Shown here: positions 13,401 to 26,686 of the stretch, one piece after another
How the letters are laid out: each line of letters starts with the position of its first letter
Position numbering within the stretch: position 1 is the first letter of the stretch
NCBI GenBank assembly: GCA_905250025.1
Contig: CAJNOJ010000111.1
Coordinates: 171,747 to 235,746, forward strand
From: Adineta ricciae
Taxonomy: Eukaryota; Rotifera; Eurotatoria; Adinetida; Adinetidae
DNA length: 64,000 nucleotides
Direction: 5' to 3'
The notes under the pieces: model-generated
Told to the model about the DNA's origin: nothing
The model's database searches: none
Seen by the model: the letters and a program-made list of their open reading frames with translations, nothing else
Position numbers and translations under genes: made by a program

Positions 13401-14419
13401 ACAACAAGTTGATACCATATAGATATTCGATCCGTTTTTGGTGGTGGTTGATTCGATGGGTCAATTCTAAATTTTTAAAAGAGAATTATGTAATAAGAAA
13501 TATTCACTTTCTATACTCTGTTCAAGAATAGAAAACGAATTTTTTTAATCAAACCTTTCTAGAAGATTCTGAATTGATCCTATCGTTCTTCTTGATGTCC
13601 ACTATTATATCGATAATACATATATAATATATACATGTATGTACAAAGGTCATTTGTATCCCATCAATGGTGAATAAACCTCACGCAAAATCTTGTACCA
13701 GGTCTTTCTGTTTATCCGGCTAGTGATTATCGTCATTTCATTTCTTCACATTTTGAATCTCTTGCATAGGTTTTTGTTTCTCCTGAACTCCTTCCTTCAC
13801 ATATGCTCTCCATACATATAATGTCATTGATTAATCGAAGTCAATACGAAGCGCCAACAAATTTGAGTCGTTAACGTTTGTTCTTCGTTCAATCGATCAT
13901 GGCAACGCCATCATTTCAGCATATGAATCAAATTATCAGTTTATAGATCCTTGGTTTGTCTTTGGCGATCCTGCTAAAACGAATGGAAATGTTATGTTTA
14001 TTGAGTGAAGCGTTTCTATGATGTTAATACAGATCATACTCGACTCTTGTTGGATATAAATATCTTGAATCGTGTTAATGATCTCTCCCTTAAAACTGGT
14101 TAATAAAAATGAATTTCTCCGCATATTTTGATCAATGTTCACCTGCATCATGTTCATATGCATATATTTAGCATTTCAATTCGCTCTATGCTTTCACTCT
14201 ATTGATTCGCCGCTACACTAGTTCTTGCGTGGATATATCTTTGTCATTGCTATCACAACTGCTATACTTATTCATTTGAATCAACGAACACATATGGAAG
14301 ACTCAACAATGTCACACATATTCGATGTATACCACATCGACGATATCAAATCAAACAGCTATTCTAACAAACGACATTTACCCTATCAGATCAGTAAACA
14401 CCGATGTTAGTAAAACATG

Positions 14420-15475
14420 TTGTTATACTGACTGACGACTAGAATCAAATATGTTTCCTATTTCCTACCATTCCAATGTTTGATACCGTATAATTGTCGT
14501 TCTGACGCTTCATTAGATTTCATTGCTGTCAATGATCTTAATAGTGACAATCATTCCCATTTAGTACTACAGTAATTTATCAAAAAACGTCATAACATCG
14601 AGATATATTATATTGGTATAACAATGAAATTGTCTCGATGTAAGTGAACTATTTTCTAGGAGATTCCAATAGTCTTGTTCCAATTGTTGACGCAAATTTT
14701 AGTTATAATCAGCAAATCGATGTAGCTGTTGTCAACTACCAGTCGGAAACGATCGGAACTCTGCTAGATAATGGCAATAAAAGCTACCTTCAGGAAATTA
14801 AATATACAACTGACTTTACTCATCATCCATTCATGGCTCGAGATGGTAACAGTATTTTTCATTTGTCAGTTAAGATTGTAGCTGGTACTTTCAAGAGATC
14901 ATCTTACGTTCTCACAAATGATTTCAATAATGGCCATCAATTAGATATTGATACACTCAGTAATACTGGAAATAGCGCAAAAGTATTACTTAACAATGAT
15001 TTTGGATACTTTAATGTCTCGCATTCATTTAATGTCAATGATTTTGATTATGATCATCAGGTAGATTTGGTCGTTATCAGCCAACAAAAAAAAATAATAA
15101 CTTCAACGTCTCTATCTGAAATAGCAATGACACTTTTCGAACGCAAACAACGTACTCAAGAGGAACGTTTAGTTATCTGAATTCCGTTGTTGTAAATAAT
15201 ATTAATAATGATAATCAAGTCGACATCATTATTACTAATGAATACACACATCACACAGGTATATGGTTTGGTACTGGAAATAGAAAATTCTCTGCGCTTC
15301 TCACATTTCAACAGGAGTGCTCAGTGTTCCGAAATATTTTGTTGCTGGTAATTACAATTCTGATAAGACACTAGATTTTGTTGTCTTAGATCCAGCGCAA
15401 ATGAATTTAGTTATTCTAACAAACGTAGTATTTGCTCTGATCGTCCTATTCTACAGTAGCAGTATCTTGTAGTCA
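14420..15475 (+). pseudogene. Decayed FG-GAP/VCBS repeat gene
   Basis: The longest open part (about 14644-15180, no clear ATG) encodes repeated blades of FG-GAP/VCBS type. Calcium-loop-like D-x-N-x-D-x-x-x-D motifs occur as DFNNGHQLDID and DFDYDHQVDLVV. Further blades lie in other frames, separated by stops or frameshifts: upstream near 14510-14570 (DLNSDNHSHLVL) and downstream at about 15180-15240 (NNINNDNQVDIIIT) and 15340-15420 (NYNSDKTLDFVVLD). Loss of a common frame over at least five blades says the gene is broken. A 20-nt GTAAGT...CTAG remnant at 14640-14659 looks like a shrunken intron. FG-GAP arrays form integrin-like beta-propellers and are abundant in bdelloid predictions. Similar scraps may extend left to about 13410. 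Confidence 0.65.
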
Positions 15476-17943
15476 TAATCTGCTTTAGTACGCGTATTTG
15501 CTGTTTACTTTAACATAAGTATAAAATCTGATCATCTAACAAAGCATACAGAACCGTAATGTTTTACTTCTTATTTTTTCATTTTTATTTATCAACAAGA
15601 AATTTACAACACAAAAGCGCTTGTATACGTTCACAGGACGATCATCATCCTTTTGATTTGCTCTTTCAAGAAAAGTAAAAGCTGTTATCATGGGAATTTC
15701 GTTCATTGATATGCTTTTCGATGAGGATACCATGACCAAAGTCAAAGGAAGAGATCAATGTATTTCTCAATATACGTATTAATGAGTTGTGAAGAAATAC
15801 CTTCTGCTTTCAAAAATACAGACTACAAAGAACAGGGAAAACATAGCATAATTGGTTAGCAAAGTTCATATGTCTCACGAAGGATAGAAACATTCAGAAC
15901 GCAGAAAATTTTCTTTGTTTGTGAAAGAAGTTTCCATCAATTTGGATTAAATAATACTACGATGTTATTTGCTTCAATATGAATGCTATATTATTATCAT
16001 TATAGAAATGATTCTAAGTCATCTTGAGGGTGAGAATGAAAACACTTGAGCACAATTGTGGAGTAGTCTTCTTATTATTTTTGCAAGTTTGTTGGCAAAG
16101 AATAGTGAATTTTCGAAAATAAAGTGGTTTTGCAATCATAGTTATCTTTCTTAACGAAGACTGTGAATACAAGTACACTTTGCACGTTGTCTTCTGTATC
16201 AATTCAGTATCCGTTAGCTTACATTCTCATGTGATTTCATGTGCCGGTATTACTCTAAGTACACGATTAAATGTTGCGAGAGTTTTCGTATCAAAAACCG
16301 CTTACAAACCTTCCTTGAGAAAGTTAAGATAAATAACATAAAAACCATTGTTCATGCGTGAGTCTACGTTTAAATCGACTGATTATTTTGTACAATGAGT
16401 ATACACGTAAAATGCATCGTTGAGAATTGGAATGTATGTGTTCAGACTTCTGAAATTTTGGACTGTTTTATAACCAGCGCAGTTTTTAACGCTGATTACG
16501 AATTTGATATTTATTTTTATGAAAAGTCATGTAAAAAAAATCATATCCTTGATATTTCAACATCATCCGATCTTTACTATACAATAATGATGATGGTTGG
16601 CAACGATCTTAATTAGATATTACTCGGATCTACTTATATTTGTAGCTCATTTGCCACACGAGGATAAGAAATTCAAAAAGATGCGAGTAAGGGCCGAGAT
16701 ATAGATCGGTTTTCTGAGTTTTCGTTAAGCCTGAATCAAAGAATATAACAAATATCTTTGAAAATCATTGTTAGAAAGCTTCTTCTGACTACGATGCGGG
16801 AGTGTGGCACGTCTATCGCATACTGCATTCAATGGTGGATATAATCTAGGAAGAAAATCCTTGTTACATTAAGTACGCACGATATTTAATACTGATTTAA
16901 TAATAATCAGTTACTTCTGTTATATATCTGGATGTTTTCAACGTTCTCATCATCCATATATATTGATTCACATGTTACATTTCCGGATTATTTGTTCTTC
17001 AGTCAACATCTCTGTGTTTTTGTTGCTTTTGAATGATACTGATATCGAACATACAATAGCTTATTGAAAAACTAATAGTTTGATTTTCAAATTTACTGTT
17101 AACAGCTATGGAAAAAAACGACAAAGATAAATAAGATTGAATGGAATTATGAATTGAATGAATATTGGTGTCGAAATAGATATAATGAAAGAGTGAAATA
17201 TGAAGATTTCTATCGATTTATTACTCTCTCAAGGTGACGTATCTCTCACCGCACTTACACGATAATCTCTAAAAGGCCAATACGACTTTTATGATATATT
17301 CTACAATATATTATTTTCTCAATATCACAGTCCAGTTTGAATTCGATAATAAATTAGAATTCAAGTTTTTCGTTGAGGGTGTGGATGTCAGCGAAGGTTA
17401 AAAGAAGAGACACCAACATCTTCCAGATTGCAGTGTTAGTAATGTAGGTATCGTACTGTTTTTTTTTGAATCAATCATTTGAAATGTATTAATACGGTGG
17501 GAAAACTTTGTTCAAGTAACCAAAATGTAAGATTGGTAGCAGCATGTGTTATAATCTTTATTCTAGATGTAGTCACTATATTAAATCAAGATTGGCTGGA
17601 CTGATGAGTAGGGGTGTTACTTATCGGTGTGAAGCTAGCACGACGGAGCTTGCACGAACAAAAGATGTGTTAGGTAAAAACGTTTTTACTAAATATGTCT
17701 CATCCATGAAAACTACAGCGTTACGTGATTCATCACAAACGCTAACAAGGAAATCATATTGTCAGTCTTATCATCTTATTTACGCAACAGAAAAATTGTA
17801 AGAGAAAGTTATTTTAATAGATCACCGTTGTTTCTCGTCAAAATTGATCAGCAGCTGAAAATTATTAAAACATAAATGCTTAAAAAGGAAATTATATTTG
17901 TAATGAGCATGTTTATAGAAAAACTAAGTTCATTGAACAAAAA
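15476..17943. other. Gene-poor stretch
   Basis: Only short frames. The one at 16395-16616 (73 codons) has a weak resemblance to an FG-GAP blade (VFNADYEFDIYFY) and may be a further scrap of the neighbouring pseudogene. Nothing else was recognised. Confidence 0.45.
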
Positions 17944-18720
17944 TTAGGGAAAGAATTCTTTGAAATCGAACTCTATTGTGCTCAGTTGATGAATTTTTTC
18001 CGCATTATCCAATGCATTGCAGCCTTTTGTCCGACACACAAGTGTACTTTGATCACCTAATCGTGTTTTATTTCCGGGAAAGAAGAATACTCGACGCTCA
18101 ACAGAGTCAACGTCTGTTGTTGTGCTTTCATTTGGACAGCGAGCACAGAGTTCTCGTGATGGTCCATCTACTTCCAAGAGCACGCAAGCTGGACATAAAG
18201 ATAAAGGAGAAGCCGATGATGGACATTCAATGTGAGTTGAATTGGAAAATTCGATGCATGAACTTTGCTGAGTAAACTTTTTAGTGTTATTACTGAATAA
18301 AACATCCAGTGGTGCAAAATTTTCCTTGAGAGTTAATGAGCTTAATGCTCGTTGAAGGCTTGTTTCATTATTGCAGTTATCTGTCGTGCAACTGTAGACT
18401 AGTGCCCGAGTTGATGCCGTTCGGAGTTCACGTTCGATAGCGACAAAAACAAAGAAACGTGATGAATCTTTCGGTAAAAAATATGGATAGAAGTTATCTA
18501 AATAGTCAACGTAACTTTCTTTTCCATTGGGTAATGTAAACCATCGAACAACTGCTGTACATTGTTTCTCGGCTTCGACTGATGAACAGTTTGTTGGAAA
18601 AGATGGAAGCGTCTTAGCATTAATCCAGAAGTTCACATGAGTTTCATCACATTTGTAACATTTCAGAGAAGAAACGTCACATAATGCTAAAGCAAAGAGC
18701 AAGAAAATGGTGACTAACAT
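17944..18720 (-). CDS. Secreted protein with two Ly6/uPAR-like domains
   Basis: Intronless, 258 aa. Residues 1-18 form a signal peptide (hydrophobic LVTIFLLFALALC core), followed by LKCYKCDE, a typical Ly6/uPAR start. The first domain ends in SCTTDNCNN (C-x4-C-N) near residues 111-118; a second Cys-rich segment starting near SSCIEF ends in VCRTKGCNA, again C-x4-C-N, so two three-finger-like domains are likely. There is no hydrophobic C-terminal tail for a GPI anchor, so the protein is probably soluble. A TATA-like GTATAAAAC lies about 40 nt upstream of the ATG and there is no acceptor-like AG, unlike the housekeeping genes. Ligand unknown; the fold is inferred from cysteine spacing. Confidence 0.75.
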   Translation of the reverse strand: MLVTIFLLFALALCDVSSLKCYKCDETHVNFWINAKTLPSFPTNCSSVEAEKQCTAVVRWFTLPNGKESYVDYLDNFYPYFLPKDSSRFFVFVAIERELRTASTRALVYSCTTDNCNNETSLQRALSSLTLKENFAPLDVLFSNNTKKFTQQSSCIEFSNSTHIECPSSASPLSLCPACVLLEVDGPSRELCARCPNESTTTDVDSVERRVFFFPGNKTRLGDQSTLVCRTKGCNALDNAEKIHQLSTIEFDFKEFFP

Positions 18721-18757
18721 TTTAAACTTTTATTATCTTTAGCTGCGTTTCGATATT

Positions 18758-18766
18758 GTTTTATAC
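18758..18766 (-). promoter_or_regulatory. TATA box of the Ly6-like gene
   Basis: Minus-strand GTATAAAAC, 38-46 nt before the ATG, implying a very short 5' UTR. Confidence 0.5.
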
Positions 18767-18779
18767 TTCCAATGATAAG

Positions 18780-21700
18780 GAATGATTTAGACGTCAGAGA
18801 CATAGTATCAAACAATCATACTTCTGACGTCAGTATTTTGGTACTCACTGTTGCAACATAGTAGGGATATTTATTTTTAGAGTATAATACATACAGATAA
18901 CCTGTAATTCGTGACGTAAAATGAAAAATGATAACTATTAGAAATATTTTCAGACGAACAAATTATATTTAGTATCATCTCATACATTCATGTACCGGGT
19001 GTACCAATAGTTTTGCGACATATGTTAATTGGCTGGTATCCTGAGTTGAGAAAATGATCAAATTCGGATTTTTCTTTTAAATGATAGAGCAAGGAGAGTT
19101 GTACAAAAAAACTCATAAGAGAACCTTTATTCTCTGATTCGAACAATTTTCTCGTGGAAGTTTTTAAGTGCCTATGCGAAACTCCGATGTCCCGTCATAA
19201 TCGGATGAATATAAATATATTGCAGCCACTTTTGGTTCTTTTTTCTGAGTTTGTACACACAGTTAGTGTAGAGCTTGTGGTGGCGTATCCTTCAGAAAAA
19301 AATTATTTTTTATTATTCGTTCGAGTCGATAGAAATAGAAAACTAACAAACTCATAATAAATGAGACGATANGTATAAGGTCGAAAAATTCAAGAGTTTT
19401 TAAGAATAGACAATTAAAACAAGTTTCATAGTTATCATTCCTTCAAAATTGTATTGATCGAATGTATATTTGTAGAAAGATCTTCGAAGAATTAGAAGAA
19501 GTTTTTGATGCTATACTCCAAGGTGGAAGTATTCCAAGCATCCCGATACAAGAACATGAGTTCCTAATGTTATGTACAAAATCTTGAGATTTAGATCGAT
19601 ATTCATGTGTATGTATATATATATTGAGATTTTTGTGATAAAAAAAAAAGAATTTTGCAGTTGAATTGAATTCTTTTCTTTTATGTGACGATGCCTGTCG
19701 TATAGCAAGCTAATGCCACTTAAATATCTGATCCGTTTCTGGTAACGACTGATCCGACGAGTCCAATCGCAATTGGAAAAAATGACTCTATTGCAACATT
19801 AATGTAATAAGAAGATTTTATCTTATGTGGAGCAGACACATCGCTTTCAAACTCAAATATTACTAAAAGAGTTCCCATTCGATCTTGTCACTCTTTCCGA
19901 TGGACACTACTGTACCAATAACAAATATCTATGTATTAAAGAAAAACAAGAAATTACTGTTCACTTCTCCACTCAGACCTTTAAACGAAGTTCCAATGTT
20001 CTTACATTCATCTAAAAAAAAAATTATTCAAAGTATTGTCTTCGCTTTGAGTTCATATGTGGTCAATAGTGTAGATAAAAGTTCGAGAAGAATATATCCG
20101 AATTCTGCTTTCATAGAGGCAACTCGTTTCTTTCAAACATGGATAACATTCTAATTTCGACCTCAAAATTTACATAGATTATGCCTTACCAATTTATTTA
20201 CAGTACAAGCTGAAGCGGCAGGTATCACATCTGAGACATTCTTCGTAGGTGACAAAAAACAAAAGTGTTGCATTTTTTAAATCTCTTTAGTGTGAACAAG
20301 AACTTTTTTACTTTTGTGTATAGTCTCTGGAATTTCTTATTGAAAGCTCTGATTATGTGTATCTCGCTTATAATAATCTTTACCAAATTTCCCTCTAATT
20401 AATCGCTTTACCTATTTGTTCCGCTATGAAAATATGAAACCATTTAGATATGGTCTATAAAACGTCTTTTTTTTTCACGAAATGGCACTAACCGTTCACA
20501 CAGATATTGAAAAAGTCCAATTTCCTAACAGCTTATTTTGCACAGCTAGATATGCCATATACATTTTCATATCTACTTTAATTATACTTCTCCCATTTCA
20601 TGTTGTCAATCCAATAACAATTAAATATATGGCCATGCGGCATCTTATTCTCTCATCATACAGATTAGCTGTTGGAACTGTTGATGCTATTGATTTTTGT
20701 TCAAAAAAGAACATATTTTGTCTCGATTTCCGATCTAGAAATAAATCAATCAGAAGAACATACATTGCTCACTTTGATTTCCAATATAATCCTTGCTGTT
20801 CGTTTCATTGAATGAATGCAACGACTGTATTGTTAAACCTATCAGCAGTATAATTGATTTTTCTCAAGCAATCGATATGTCATACATATTTCCACCTGAG
20901 AAAGAAACACTTGTCATAATTCTTGTTCGTCAAATTCACAAAACAAACAAGTGTGGTGAATGTTTTCTCAAAGAAGACAAGATTATATTGGTTACATGAC
21001 TGAGAAGAGCATCTAAATCTCACACGTATTCTCTAGTGACATGAAATAAGTAAACAAGAAGACAAAACGTTGAAGTGCGAAATTGAATAGGGAACAACAT
21101 AATTGGACTCGTGTGCACATCGCTCTACCGTGTGAATTAGTTACATAAGAAATCGATCAATTGTTATTCATTTAGCTTTCACTCGACATGAAATTAGTCG
21201 TAGACAATTTATCGATTTAATTCATATTCGCTTATGCATGTCTAATGAATAACTGCTTTCCTTTACGTTTTTAATCCAACAGTATGTTTTGTTTTTCGAA
21301 TCGAAACTTCAAAGAAATATCACAGTGGAAAGTATTTGTCAAAAGCGATTACTTGTTTGGAAAAACTAATATAACAACAAGCTGAATAGAAGGGTAGAAA
21401 GCGAAAGATCATTCATTTTCACAGTCGTATGTGAGAAAAGAAGATCGACGGTTCATATTGTGATAAAACAAGCCTGATAGGCATGCCGGTTCGGTGACAC
21501 TTGAATCTTTCTTTGTATATGTGTTGATCACTAAACTATCGATTAAATCACCATTTTCGAAATCAGATTTCGCGAAAGGAAAAGAATGAAAACGAAAACA
21601 TGTTGTTTATCTTTTGAATGTGTGTGTGAGAGAGAGAAAAACACATCGGCCATGTAACAGCTGTATATTCAAATCAGTCAGTCGGACATGTCTATGTGAA

Positions 21701-22310
21701 CAAGAAGAACAGTTTTCTTGTTAAATTCTTACATTGGTCTTACTGCCTCTTGCAAACACAAAAATGTTCATTATCACCAATTAATCGTTTTTTCTTCTTC
21801 AATGTACACTTTACGAGCTACTTTTGGTGACAGGTAAATATTTTCCATCTGTTGTTCATTTCATCACTTTTTCTCTTCGTCTTTCACACATCAATTTTTC
21901 ATCGTCTATTTCATATGAAGTTGACATGATATAATTAGAAAATATTTTCAGGAATGCTTATCTTGAAGACATTTCCAATCGACAAATAGGTCATCTTATC
22001 CTTCTCTTTGATTTTCGACATGTACGCATATCGGAAAAAGCGTTAGATTGTGTTAATAGCACTCAGACAAGTGCAAATGAAAACAACATTGAAATTCACA
22101 TCTAACGTTCGTTCGTTTTTTTCTCTTCATCTTTAACGAACTTTTCTTTCCCGAGAGAAGCGAACAGGAAAAAATTTTCGATGTTCTTCTCTCTTCCTCT
22201 TCTCTCCTCTCCTCTCTTCCCTATTGAACATTCATTTATATAAAAAAAAGTTTGTTCGGTTCAACAAACATTTCGCTTCATCAATCGGAAAAGAGAAAAC
22301 ATCTTCGAAG
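18780..22310. other. Gene-poor stretch upstream of CDC25
   Basis: No confident gene. It includes one ambiguous base (N at 19372), an FG-GAP-like scrap at about 19715-20010, and a CT-rich tract at about 22180-22220 just before the CDC25 start. Frames at 20482-20811 and 20793-20999 have no recognisable similarity. Confidence 0.45.
19715..20010 (+). pseudogene. Scrap related to the FG-GAP pseudogene
   Basis: The peptide TFKRSSNVLT encoded near 19977-20006 matches TFKRSSYVLT in the pseudogene at 14.9 kb. Upstream, DPFLVTTDP (about 19730) resembles DPFLVVVDS near 13430. Frames are broken. This suggests a second, older copy of the same gene; similarity is by eye. Confidence 0.35.
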
Positions 22311-22324
22311 AACATGTCAGTCCT

Positions 22325-24898
22325 ATGAATACGTTATCCGATCTTGACCATTGGCTTCACATGAGTACTTCAGCTAGTAGTTGGAGTTTCTTGATCAGGT
22401 AAGAATGCGCCTATTGCCTTTGAATAGATACCAACCGTGAGGAGAAACTGAAGCGCTCGTTCAAACGAATTCATATTTATATTGTTTATCAGTTGAACAA
22501 ATAGGAACGAATGAATGAAAAAGAAAACCGTTAGAAATGCTTCTGTTTTCTACTTGATTAACCATGAGAAATGTTTTTTAGACGAACACCTCGACGCAAG
22601 CTGGTCTATTCGTCAAGCGATGAAGACGTAGATAATAGTCCACAATTGATATCTTCAGGTAAAAAGAGATAAACCATTTGTTTCTGTCATTTCGCCTTCG
22701 GTTTTCAATAATAGATAACCTCCGGCAAGAATATCAAGATGAACAGTAAGTGTTCTCTTTATTTTTCGTTTTACTTTTGATGTCAAAGCAGTGAAGTGGA
22801 TTGTCTGCATATTAAACAATCCTCCCTATGGCTCGTGAAAGAATCGTTCGACTTGATTTATGACTGACAATTCGATGGCACTCAAGTGTAGAAGGTGTTC
22901 GTCCGACCGTTGACATTTTTTGCTATTCTCTCTCTTTCAAACGATTTCTTCTCCTGATGTAATTATCGACTAGTGTCAACTTTCATCAGACGAATCGTTT
23001 TTTTTTCTTTCGCGAATGGATCGGTGCCACCCTGCTATTAGCAGATAGACAACAAAATGATAATCTTATTGTATATAACAGCGGTGAGCTAAGCCGATTT
23101 CCAGTTGTTATTTGCCTTCTGTCAACAGAAGAAAACTGTTAAAGAAAGTTCAGAGAAGAAATCAATCTTTGTCTTTCTAGCTTGTCAATTCGATCTGGAT
23201 CAACAGATATTGTCACAAGCAGACCAACACGTTCAAAATTGGAACATTACGGATTTAAACAAGTTGCACGTCCTACATCACTGCGTAGCAATAAACGACA
23301 AACGCTAATTAAAGAAAATAAAAGCAAAAAGATTCGTCCAAATGAATTAACTCCAAAAGAGTAAATTGCTTTTCTACTGAAAAGAATCCAAAACTGTATC
23401 TCTATACATAGGAATAGTTCATCTCGTCATCCAATGCAGACACGATCTCAATCTACTTCGGTTTGTTTTGTATAGAGAAGAAAATATTCGAGAACGAACA
23501 GTGTCATCTTTCTTAGGATTCGCATTCCGAACAGTTGATAACTCTCTTCGACAAAACTCTCTCAACAGTGACACCAGATCGAGATGAAAATTGTCTCAGT
23601 GGAAATCGACAACGACGCTTACGACCACTTCCACTTTGTCTATCTGAAAACGAAAGAAATATGCCAGTGTTAACGGTTATTACAGCTGAAGAAAATTCCA
23701 ATCTGAATGTATGAAGAGCAATTTAATGAGAAATCCGTCTATCTTGTTTTTCTTTATCATAGAAACGTCTTCATGACGATGATGATGACGATGAAAACAG
23801 TGAAAATTGTCGATCGATGAAACGCACAAAAGTTATTAATGAGTCGAATAAAGAAAATGAATTGATTATCAATCGTCCATCAGCTGTAAAACGTTCACGT
23901 CGTGGAATTGGAGTAAGTCATGTTCTTCGAAAGATTGTTCCGTTCCAAACTAAGCAAATTACTTTCTCATCTAGTTAATTCGAAGCTTGACTGAACCCAA
24001 CGAAGAACAAATCAAAGCATCAGTTGAACTCGCATCCAATCGTGAATTAATTGGTGATCGTTCCAATACATACTGTTTACCACGTTGCAAGAGTCGTAAA
24101 CATCCTGATCTCGCTTGTATTAGTCCTGAAACAGTAATATCATTCAAAACCACACTCTTTTCATCATCAAACGTTGATCTCGTTTAGATGGTGAATGTTT
24201 TGAATAATATGTATTCATCAGAAATTGAAAATTTGTACGTTGTTGACTGTCGGTACCCATATGAATATGAGGGTGGACATATCCAATCAGCGAAGAATCT
24301 TTTTACACGTACGCAAGTCTATAATGAATTTTTTCGCAATCCAATTCAATTGAAAGATCCATCGAAAAGAAATATCATTGTTTTTCATTGTGAATTCTCA
24401 TCGGAACGTGCACCATCACTGTAAGGAAACATGTTTTGTCGAATCAGCAAACAAATTTTCATGTTTCTTCATTCAGTTTAAGATATTTTCGATCGGAAGA
24501 TCGCACTATTCATGAACGATCATATCCGGAATTGCACTATCCAGAAATTTACCTCCTCGATGGTGGTTACAAAGCATTCTATGAACACTCGAAAGTAAGA
24601 TTCAATTGTAATTTTGGAACGAAAAGAGAAATTTCGACTCGTGTTTTAGGAATTTTGCTTCCCGAATCAATATCGAACGATGGTCGATAGTGATTTTCAC
24701 GAAGAATATCGGCGATATCGTTTGGAAACGAAACAATATGATAAATTTACAGGTACAAATGAGAGAACTGGTGGCGGACGACGAACACGTATCTCAACAT
24801 TTCGTTCATGTCTTTCATTTTCTTCTCAACCTGTTCAATATCGTTCGACAAATATTCGCTATGATCTTCGCTACACAGGTTCACCTCCTCAATCATAG
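22325..24898 (+). CDS. CDC25: M-phase inducer phosphatase CDC25
   Basis: Exons 22325-22398, 22582-22658, 22715-22745, 23181-23360, 23412-23460, 23517-23708, 23763-23912, 23975-24133, 24188-24420, 24477-24594 and 24650-24898 give 503 aa. The C-terminal rhodanese-fold catalytic domain starts at ISPET and carries VVDCRYPYEYEGGH and the active site HCEFSSER (nucleophile C372, R378), split from the following LRYFRSEDR by the intron at 24421. The ending LLDGGYKAFYE...FCFPNQYRTM is typical of the family. CDC25 removes inhibitory phosphates from CDK1/CDK2. The N-terminal 300 residues are low complexity, with an acidic Asp run and basic KR clusters fitting a regulatory, nuclear-targeted region. The donor after 23460 is GTTTGT, so the small exon 23412-23460 is less certain. 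Confidence 0.92.
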
Positions 24899-26184
24899 AA
24901 TTTTTTTTCTTTCTCTTTTATTCTACATCATATTGATGAATTGGTATGATAAACAAAACAAAGATTTTTCTCTTTCCTCTTTCTTCTCCTATATGTACAT
25001 TCTCGTTACTCTCTGAAGAGTATTTCTCTAATATTGCTTTGACTTGTGTTATGTTGAAATTCATTGTTTTCCTTTTCTTTTTCGTTTCTCCTGCTCTTTG
25101 AATGGTAGTGAAGATTGATGAGACTGTTTTTATGAATTGTTATTTTTATATTAGACTAGAGGAAGAAATGTTCACTTTTTTTTGTTTTCTTGCTTGTATG
25201 ACGAAAAGGGAAAACACACGATAAACAAAGAAAAAATTGTTCTACTTATACATATATTTTTTGTCTCTTGTTGTTATCTGCGTAATTTTATAGAGAAAAA
25301 AAAAGCTTGACCTAAGAATATACATTCATATACTTTAACTTTCATCTATCGTTTTTACCTTCGAGATAATGAAGTGTTGTTCACAGAGAAGGAAAACTGA
25401 TAATAGTGATGGCAAATTGATTTACTCTTTGAGGTTCATTGCTGTGAATGTGTGGAAAATGATCATAAATAGTTTAACGCTTCCGTTTTATGTTCACAGC
25501 TGGTCGTATGTTTGTTGCAGTAAAACAGCTGTATGTCATTTTGTTCGCTCGTTAACCAAATGATATATATGTTCGAGCGCTGCAGGTGCTCGGTCAATCG
25601 ATTTCGATCTGCTTGTCGATTGCGTTCAGTTTTCAAACAGATCGTTGTTTTCTTCACTCCTCTACATATCCGGTGGCGATAGAATCAGATGGACTACAAA
25701 TGCTATGAAACATTTATTCTTCTATGATTGATCTATTGATCTCGTCAAGTTCTATCGTTATCAAAGAAATAAACAGAGATCTCGATGAAAACAACTGTCA
25801 AATTATTTCAGAGTCGACGAATGGTAGTATTTGTTCATTTTGGCATTTATTTTCGAAGCACGAATGAACTATGAAGTCGATCTGTATGCTGGTGTTTTAG
25901 TGATGCTTAGAGAAAAGTCGAATCTTGAGTATCTCGCTTTCTGACGAACTATTGATTTCTGTTTGGTTCTGATTTTGAAATTCGAAAAAAGAACGAAGAT
26001 GGAGATGAAATGAGCAGATATCGAATTGATGTTTTTTTATTTTCTTTGGTATTTAACTACAGAGAAATGAATTCCTAAAAGAAAAAAACATTTTCATTCG
26101 ATAGTTAAATCGAACTGTTATTAGCTTACATTTTCATCAGTGTTCTATGCACAGTACCGATCTAGCTGGAACTATAACTATGAC
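24899..26184. other. 3' UTR and intergenic region
   Basis: T-rich sequence following CDC25, without coding similarity on either strand. It lies between convergent genes and probably contains both 3' ends. Confidence 0.5.
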
Positions 26185-26686
26185 TTATTCGTTTGTTGTT
26201 GTTGCGTTATTTGACGAGTCAATCAATGTTGGCAGAACTTTAACATATCGACAGTTTTTGTGGAGATCACTGAACTCTGAGGAAACGCCCTTCACCTAAA
26301 CATAGGAAACGAAATAGTTAGATAAGTTAGTTTATTTTCTAGTGAAAGAAAGATTCAGTTATTAGACATACTTTAGCAAAGTTTTTCGCCCATTGACTAT
26401 GGAAATCTTTATTGCGACAGTATAGATATATATCGATAATTTGAGGTAATTCGTGGATTTTAGGTACCAATTCTGACCCGAGAGCGCCACTAACAATGAA
26501 GATAACATGATCACTCGGTGATAGACCCCTTAAATATACTTCACAATTGGATGCATTGTCACAAAGTTTAAATTGTCCATTATTCTTCTCCACCTCTCGT
26601 CGAATGGCAGTACATTCAAAAGATTCGCTTTGATTTCCATCCAACCAGACGTAAATTTTTTGTGAAGAACCAGTATTACCACTCAT
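26185..26686 (-). CDS. Short bdelloid-type protein with (I/V)VSG...LPQI core
   Basis: Two exons (26372-26686 and 26185-26295) give 141 aa. The second was found by splicing at AAA|GTATGT and TTTAG|GTGAAG, which replaces an early stop with KGVSSEFSDLH. The core IVSGALGSELVPKIHELPQI, then IYLYCRNKDFHSQWAKNFAKVKGV, matches a domain I recall at the N-terminus of many bdelloid rotifer proteins, where it precedes ADP-ribosyltransferase or TPR regions. Here it stands alone, so the gene is either a genuine single-domain member or a truncated relative. No signal peptide or membrane segment. The domain's biochemical role is not known to me. Confidence 0.7.

Noticed and set aside
17544-17801. Open frame of 85 codons
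   Set aside because: No recognisable motif, acceptor, TATA or neighbour relation.
18990-19220. CGGGTGTACCAATAGTTTTGCGACAT resembles one end of a Tc1/mariner-like element
   Set aside because: No matching inverted end was found nearby and no transposase-like frame is present.
20482-20811. Open frame of 109 codons with a TATAAAA 20 nt before it
   Set aside because: The TATA is too close to the ATG for a leader, and composition looks like random AT-rich sequence with a chance hydrophobic run.
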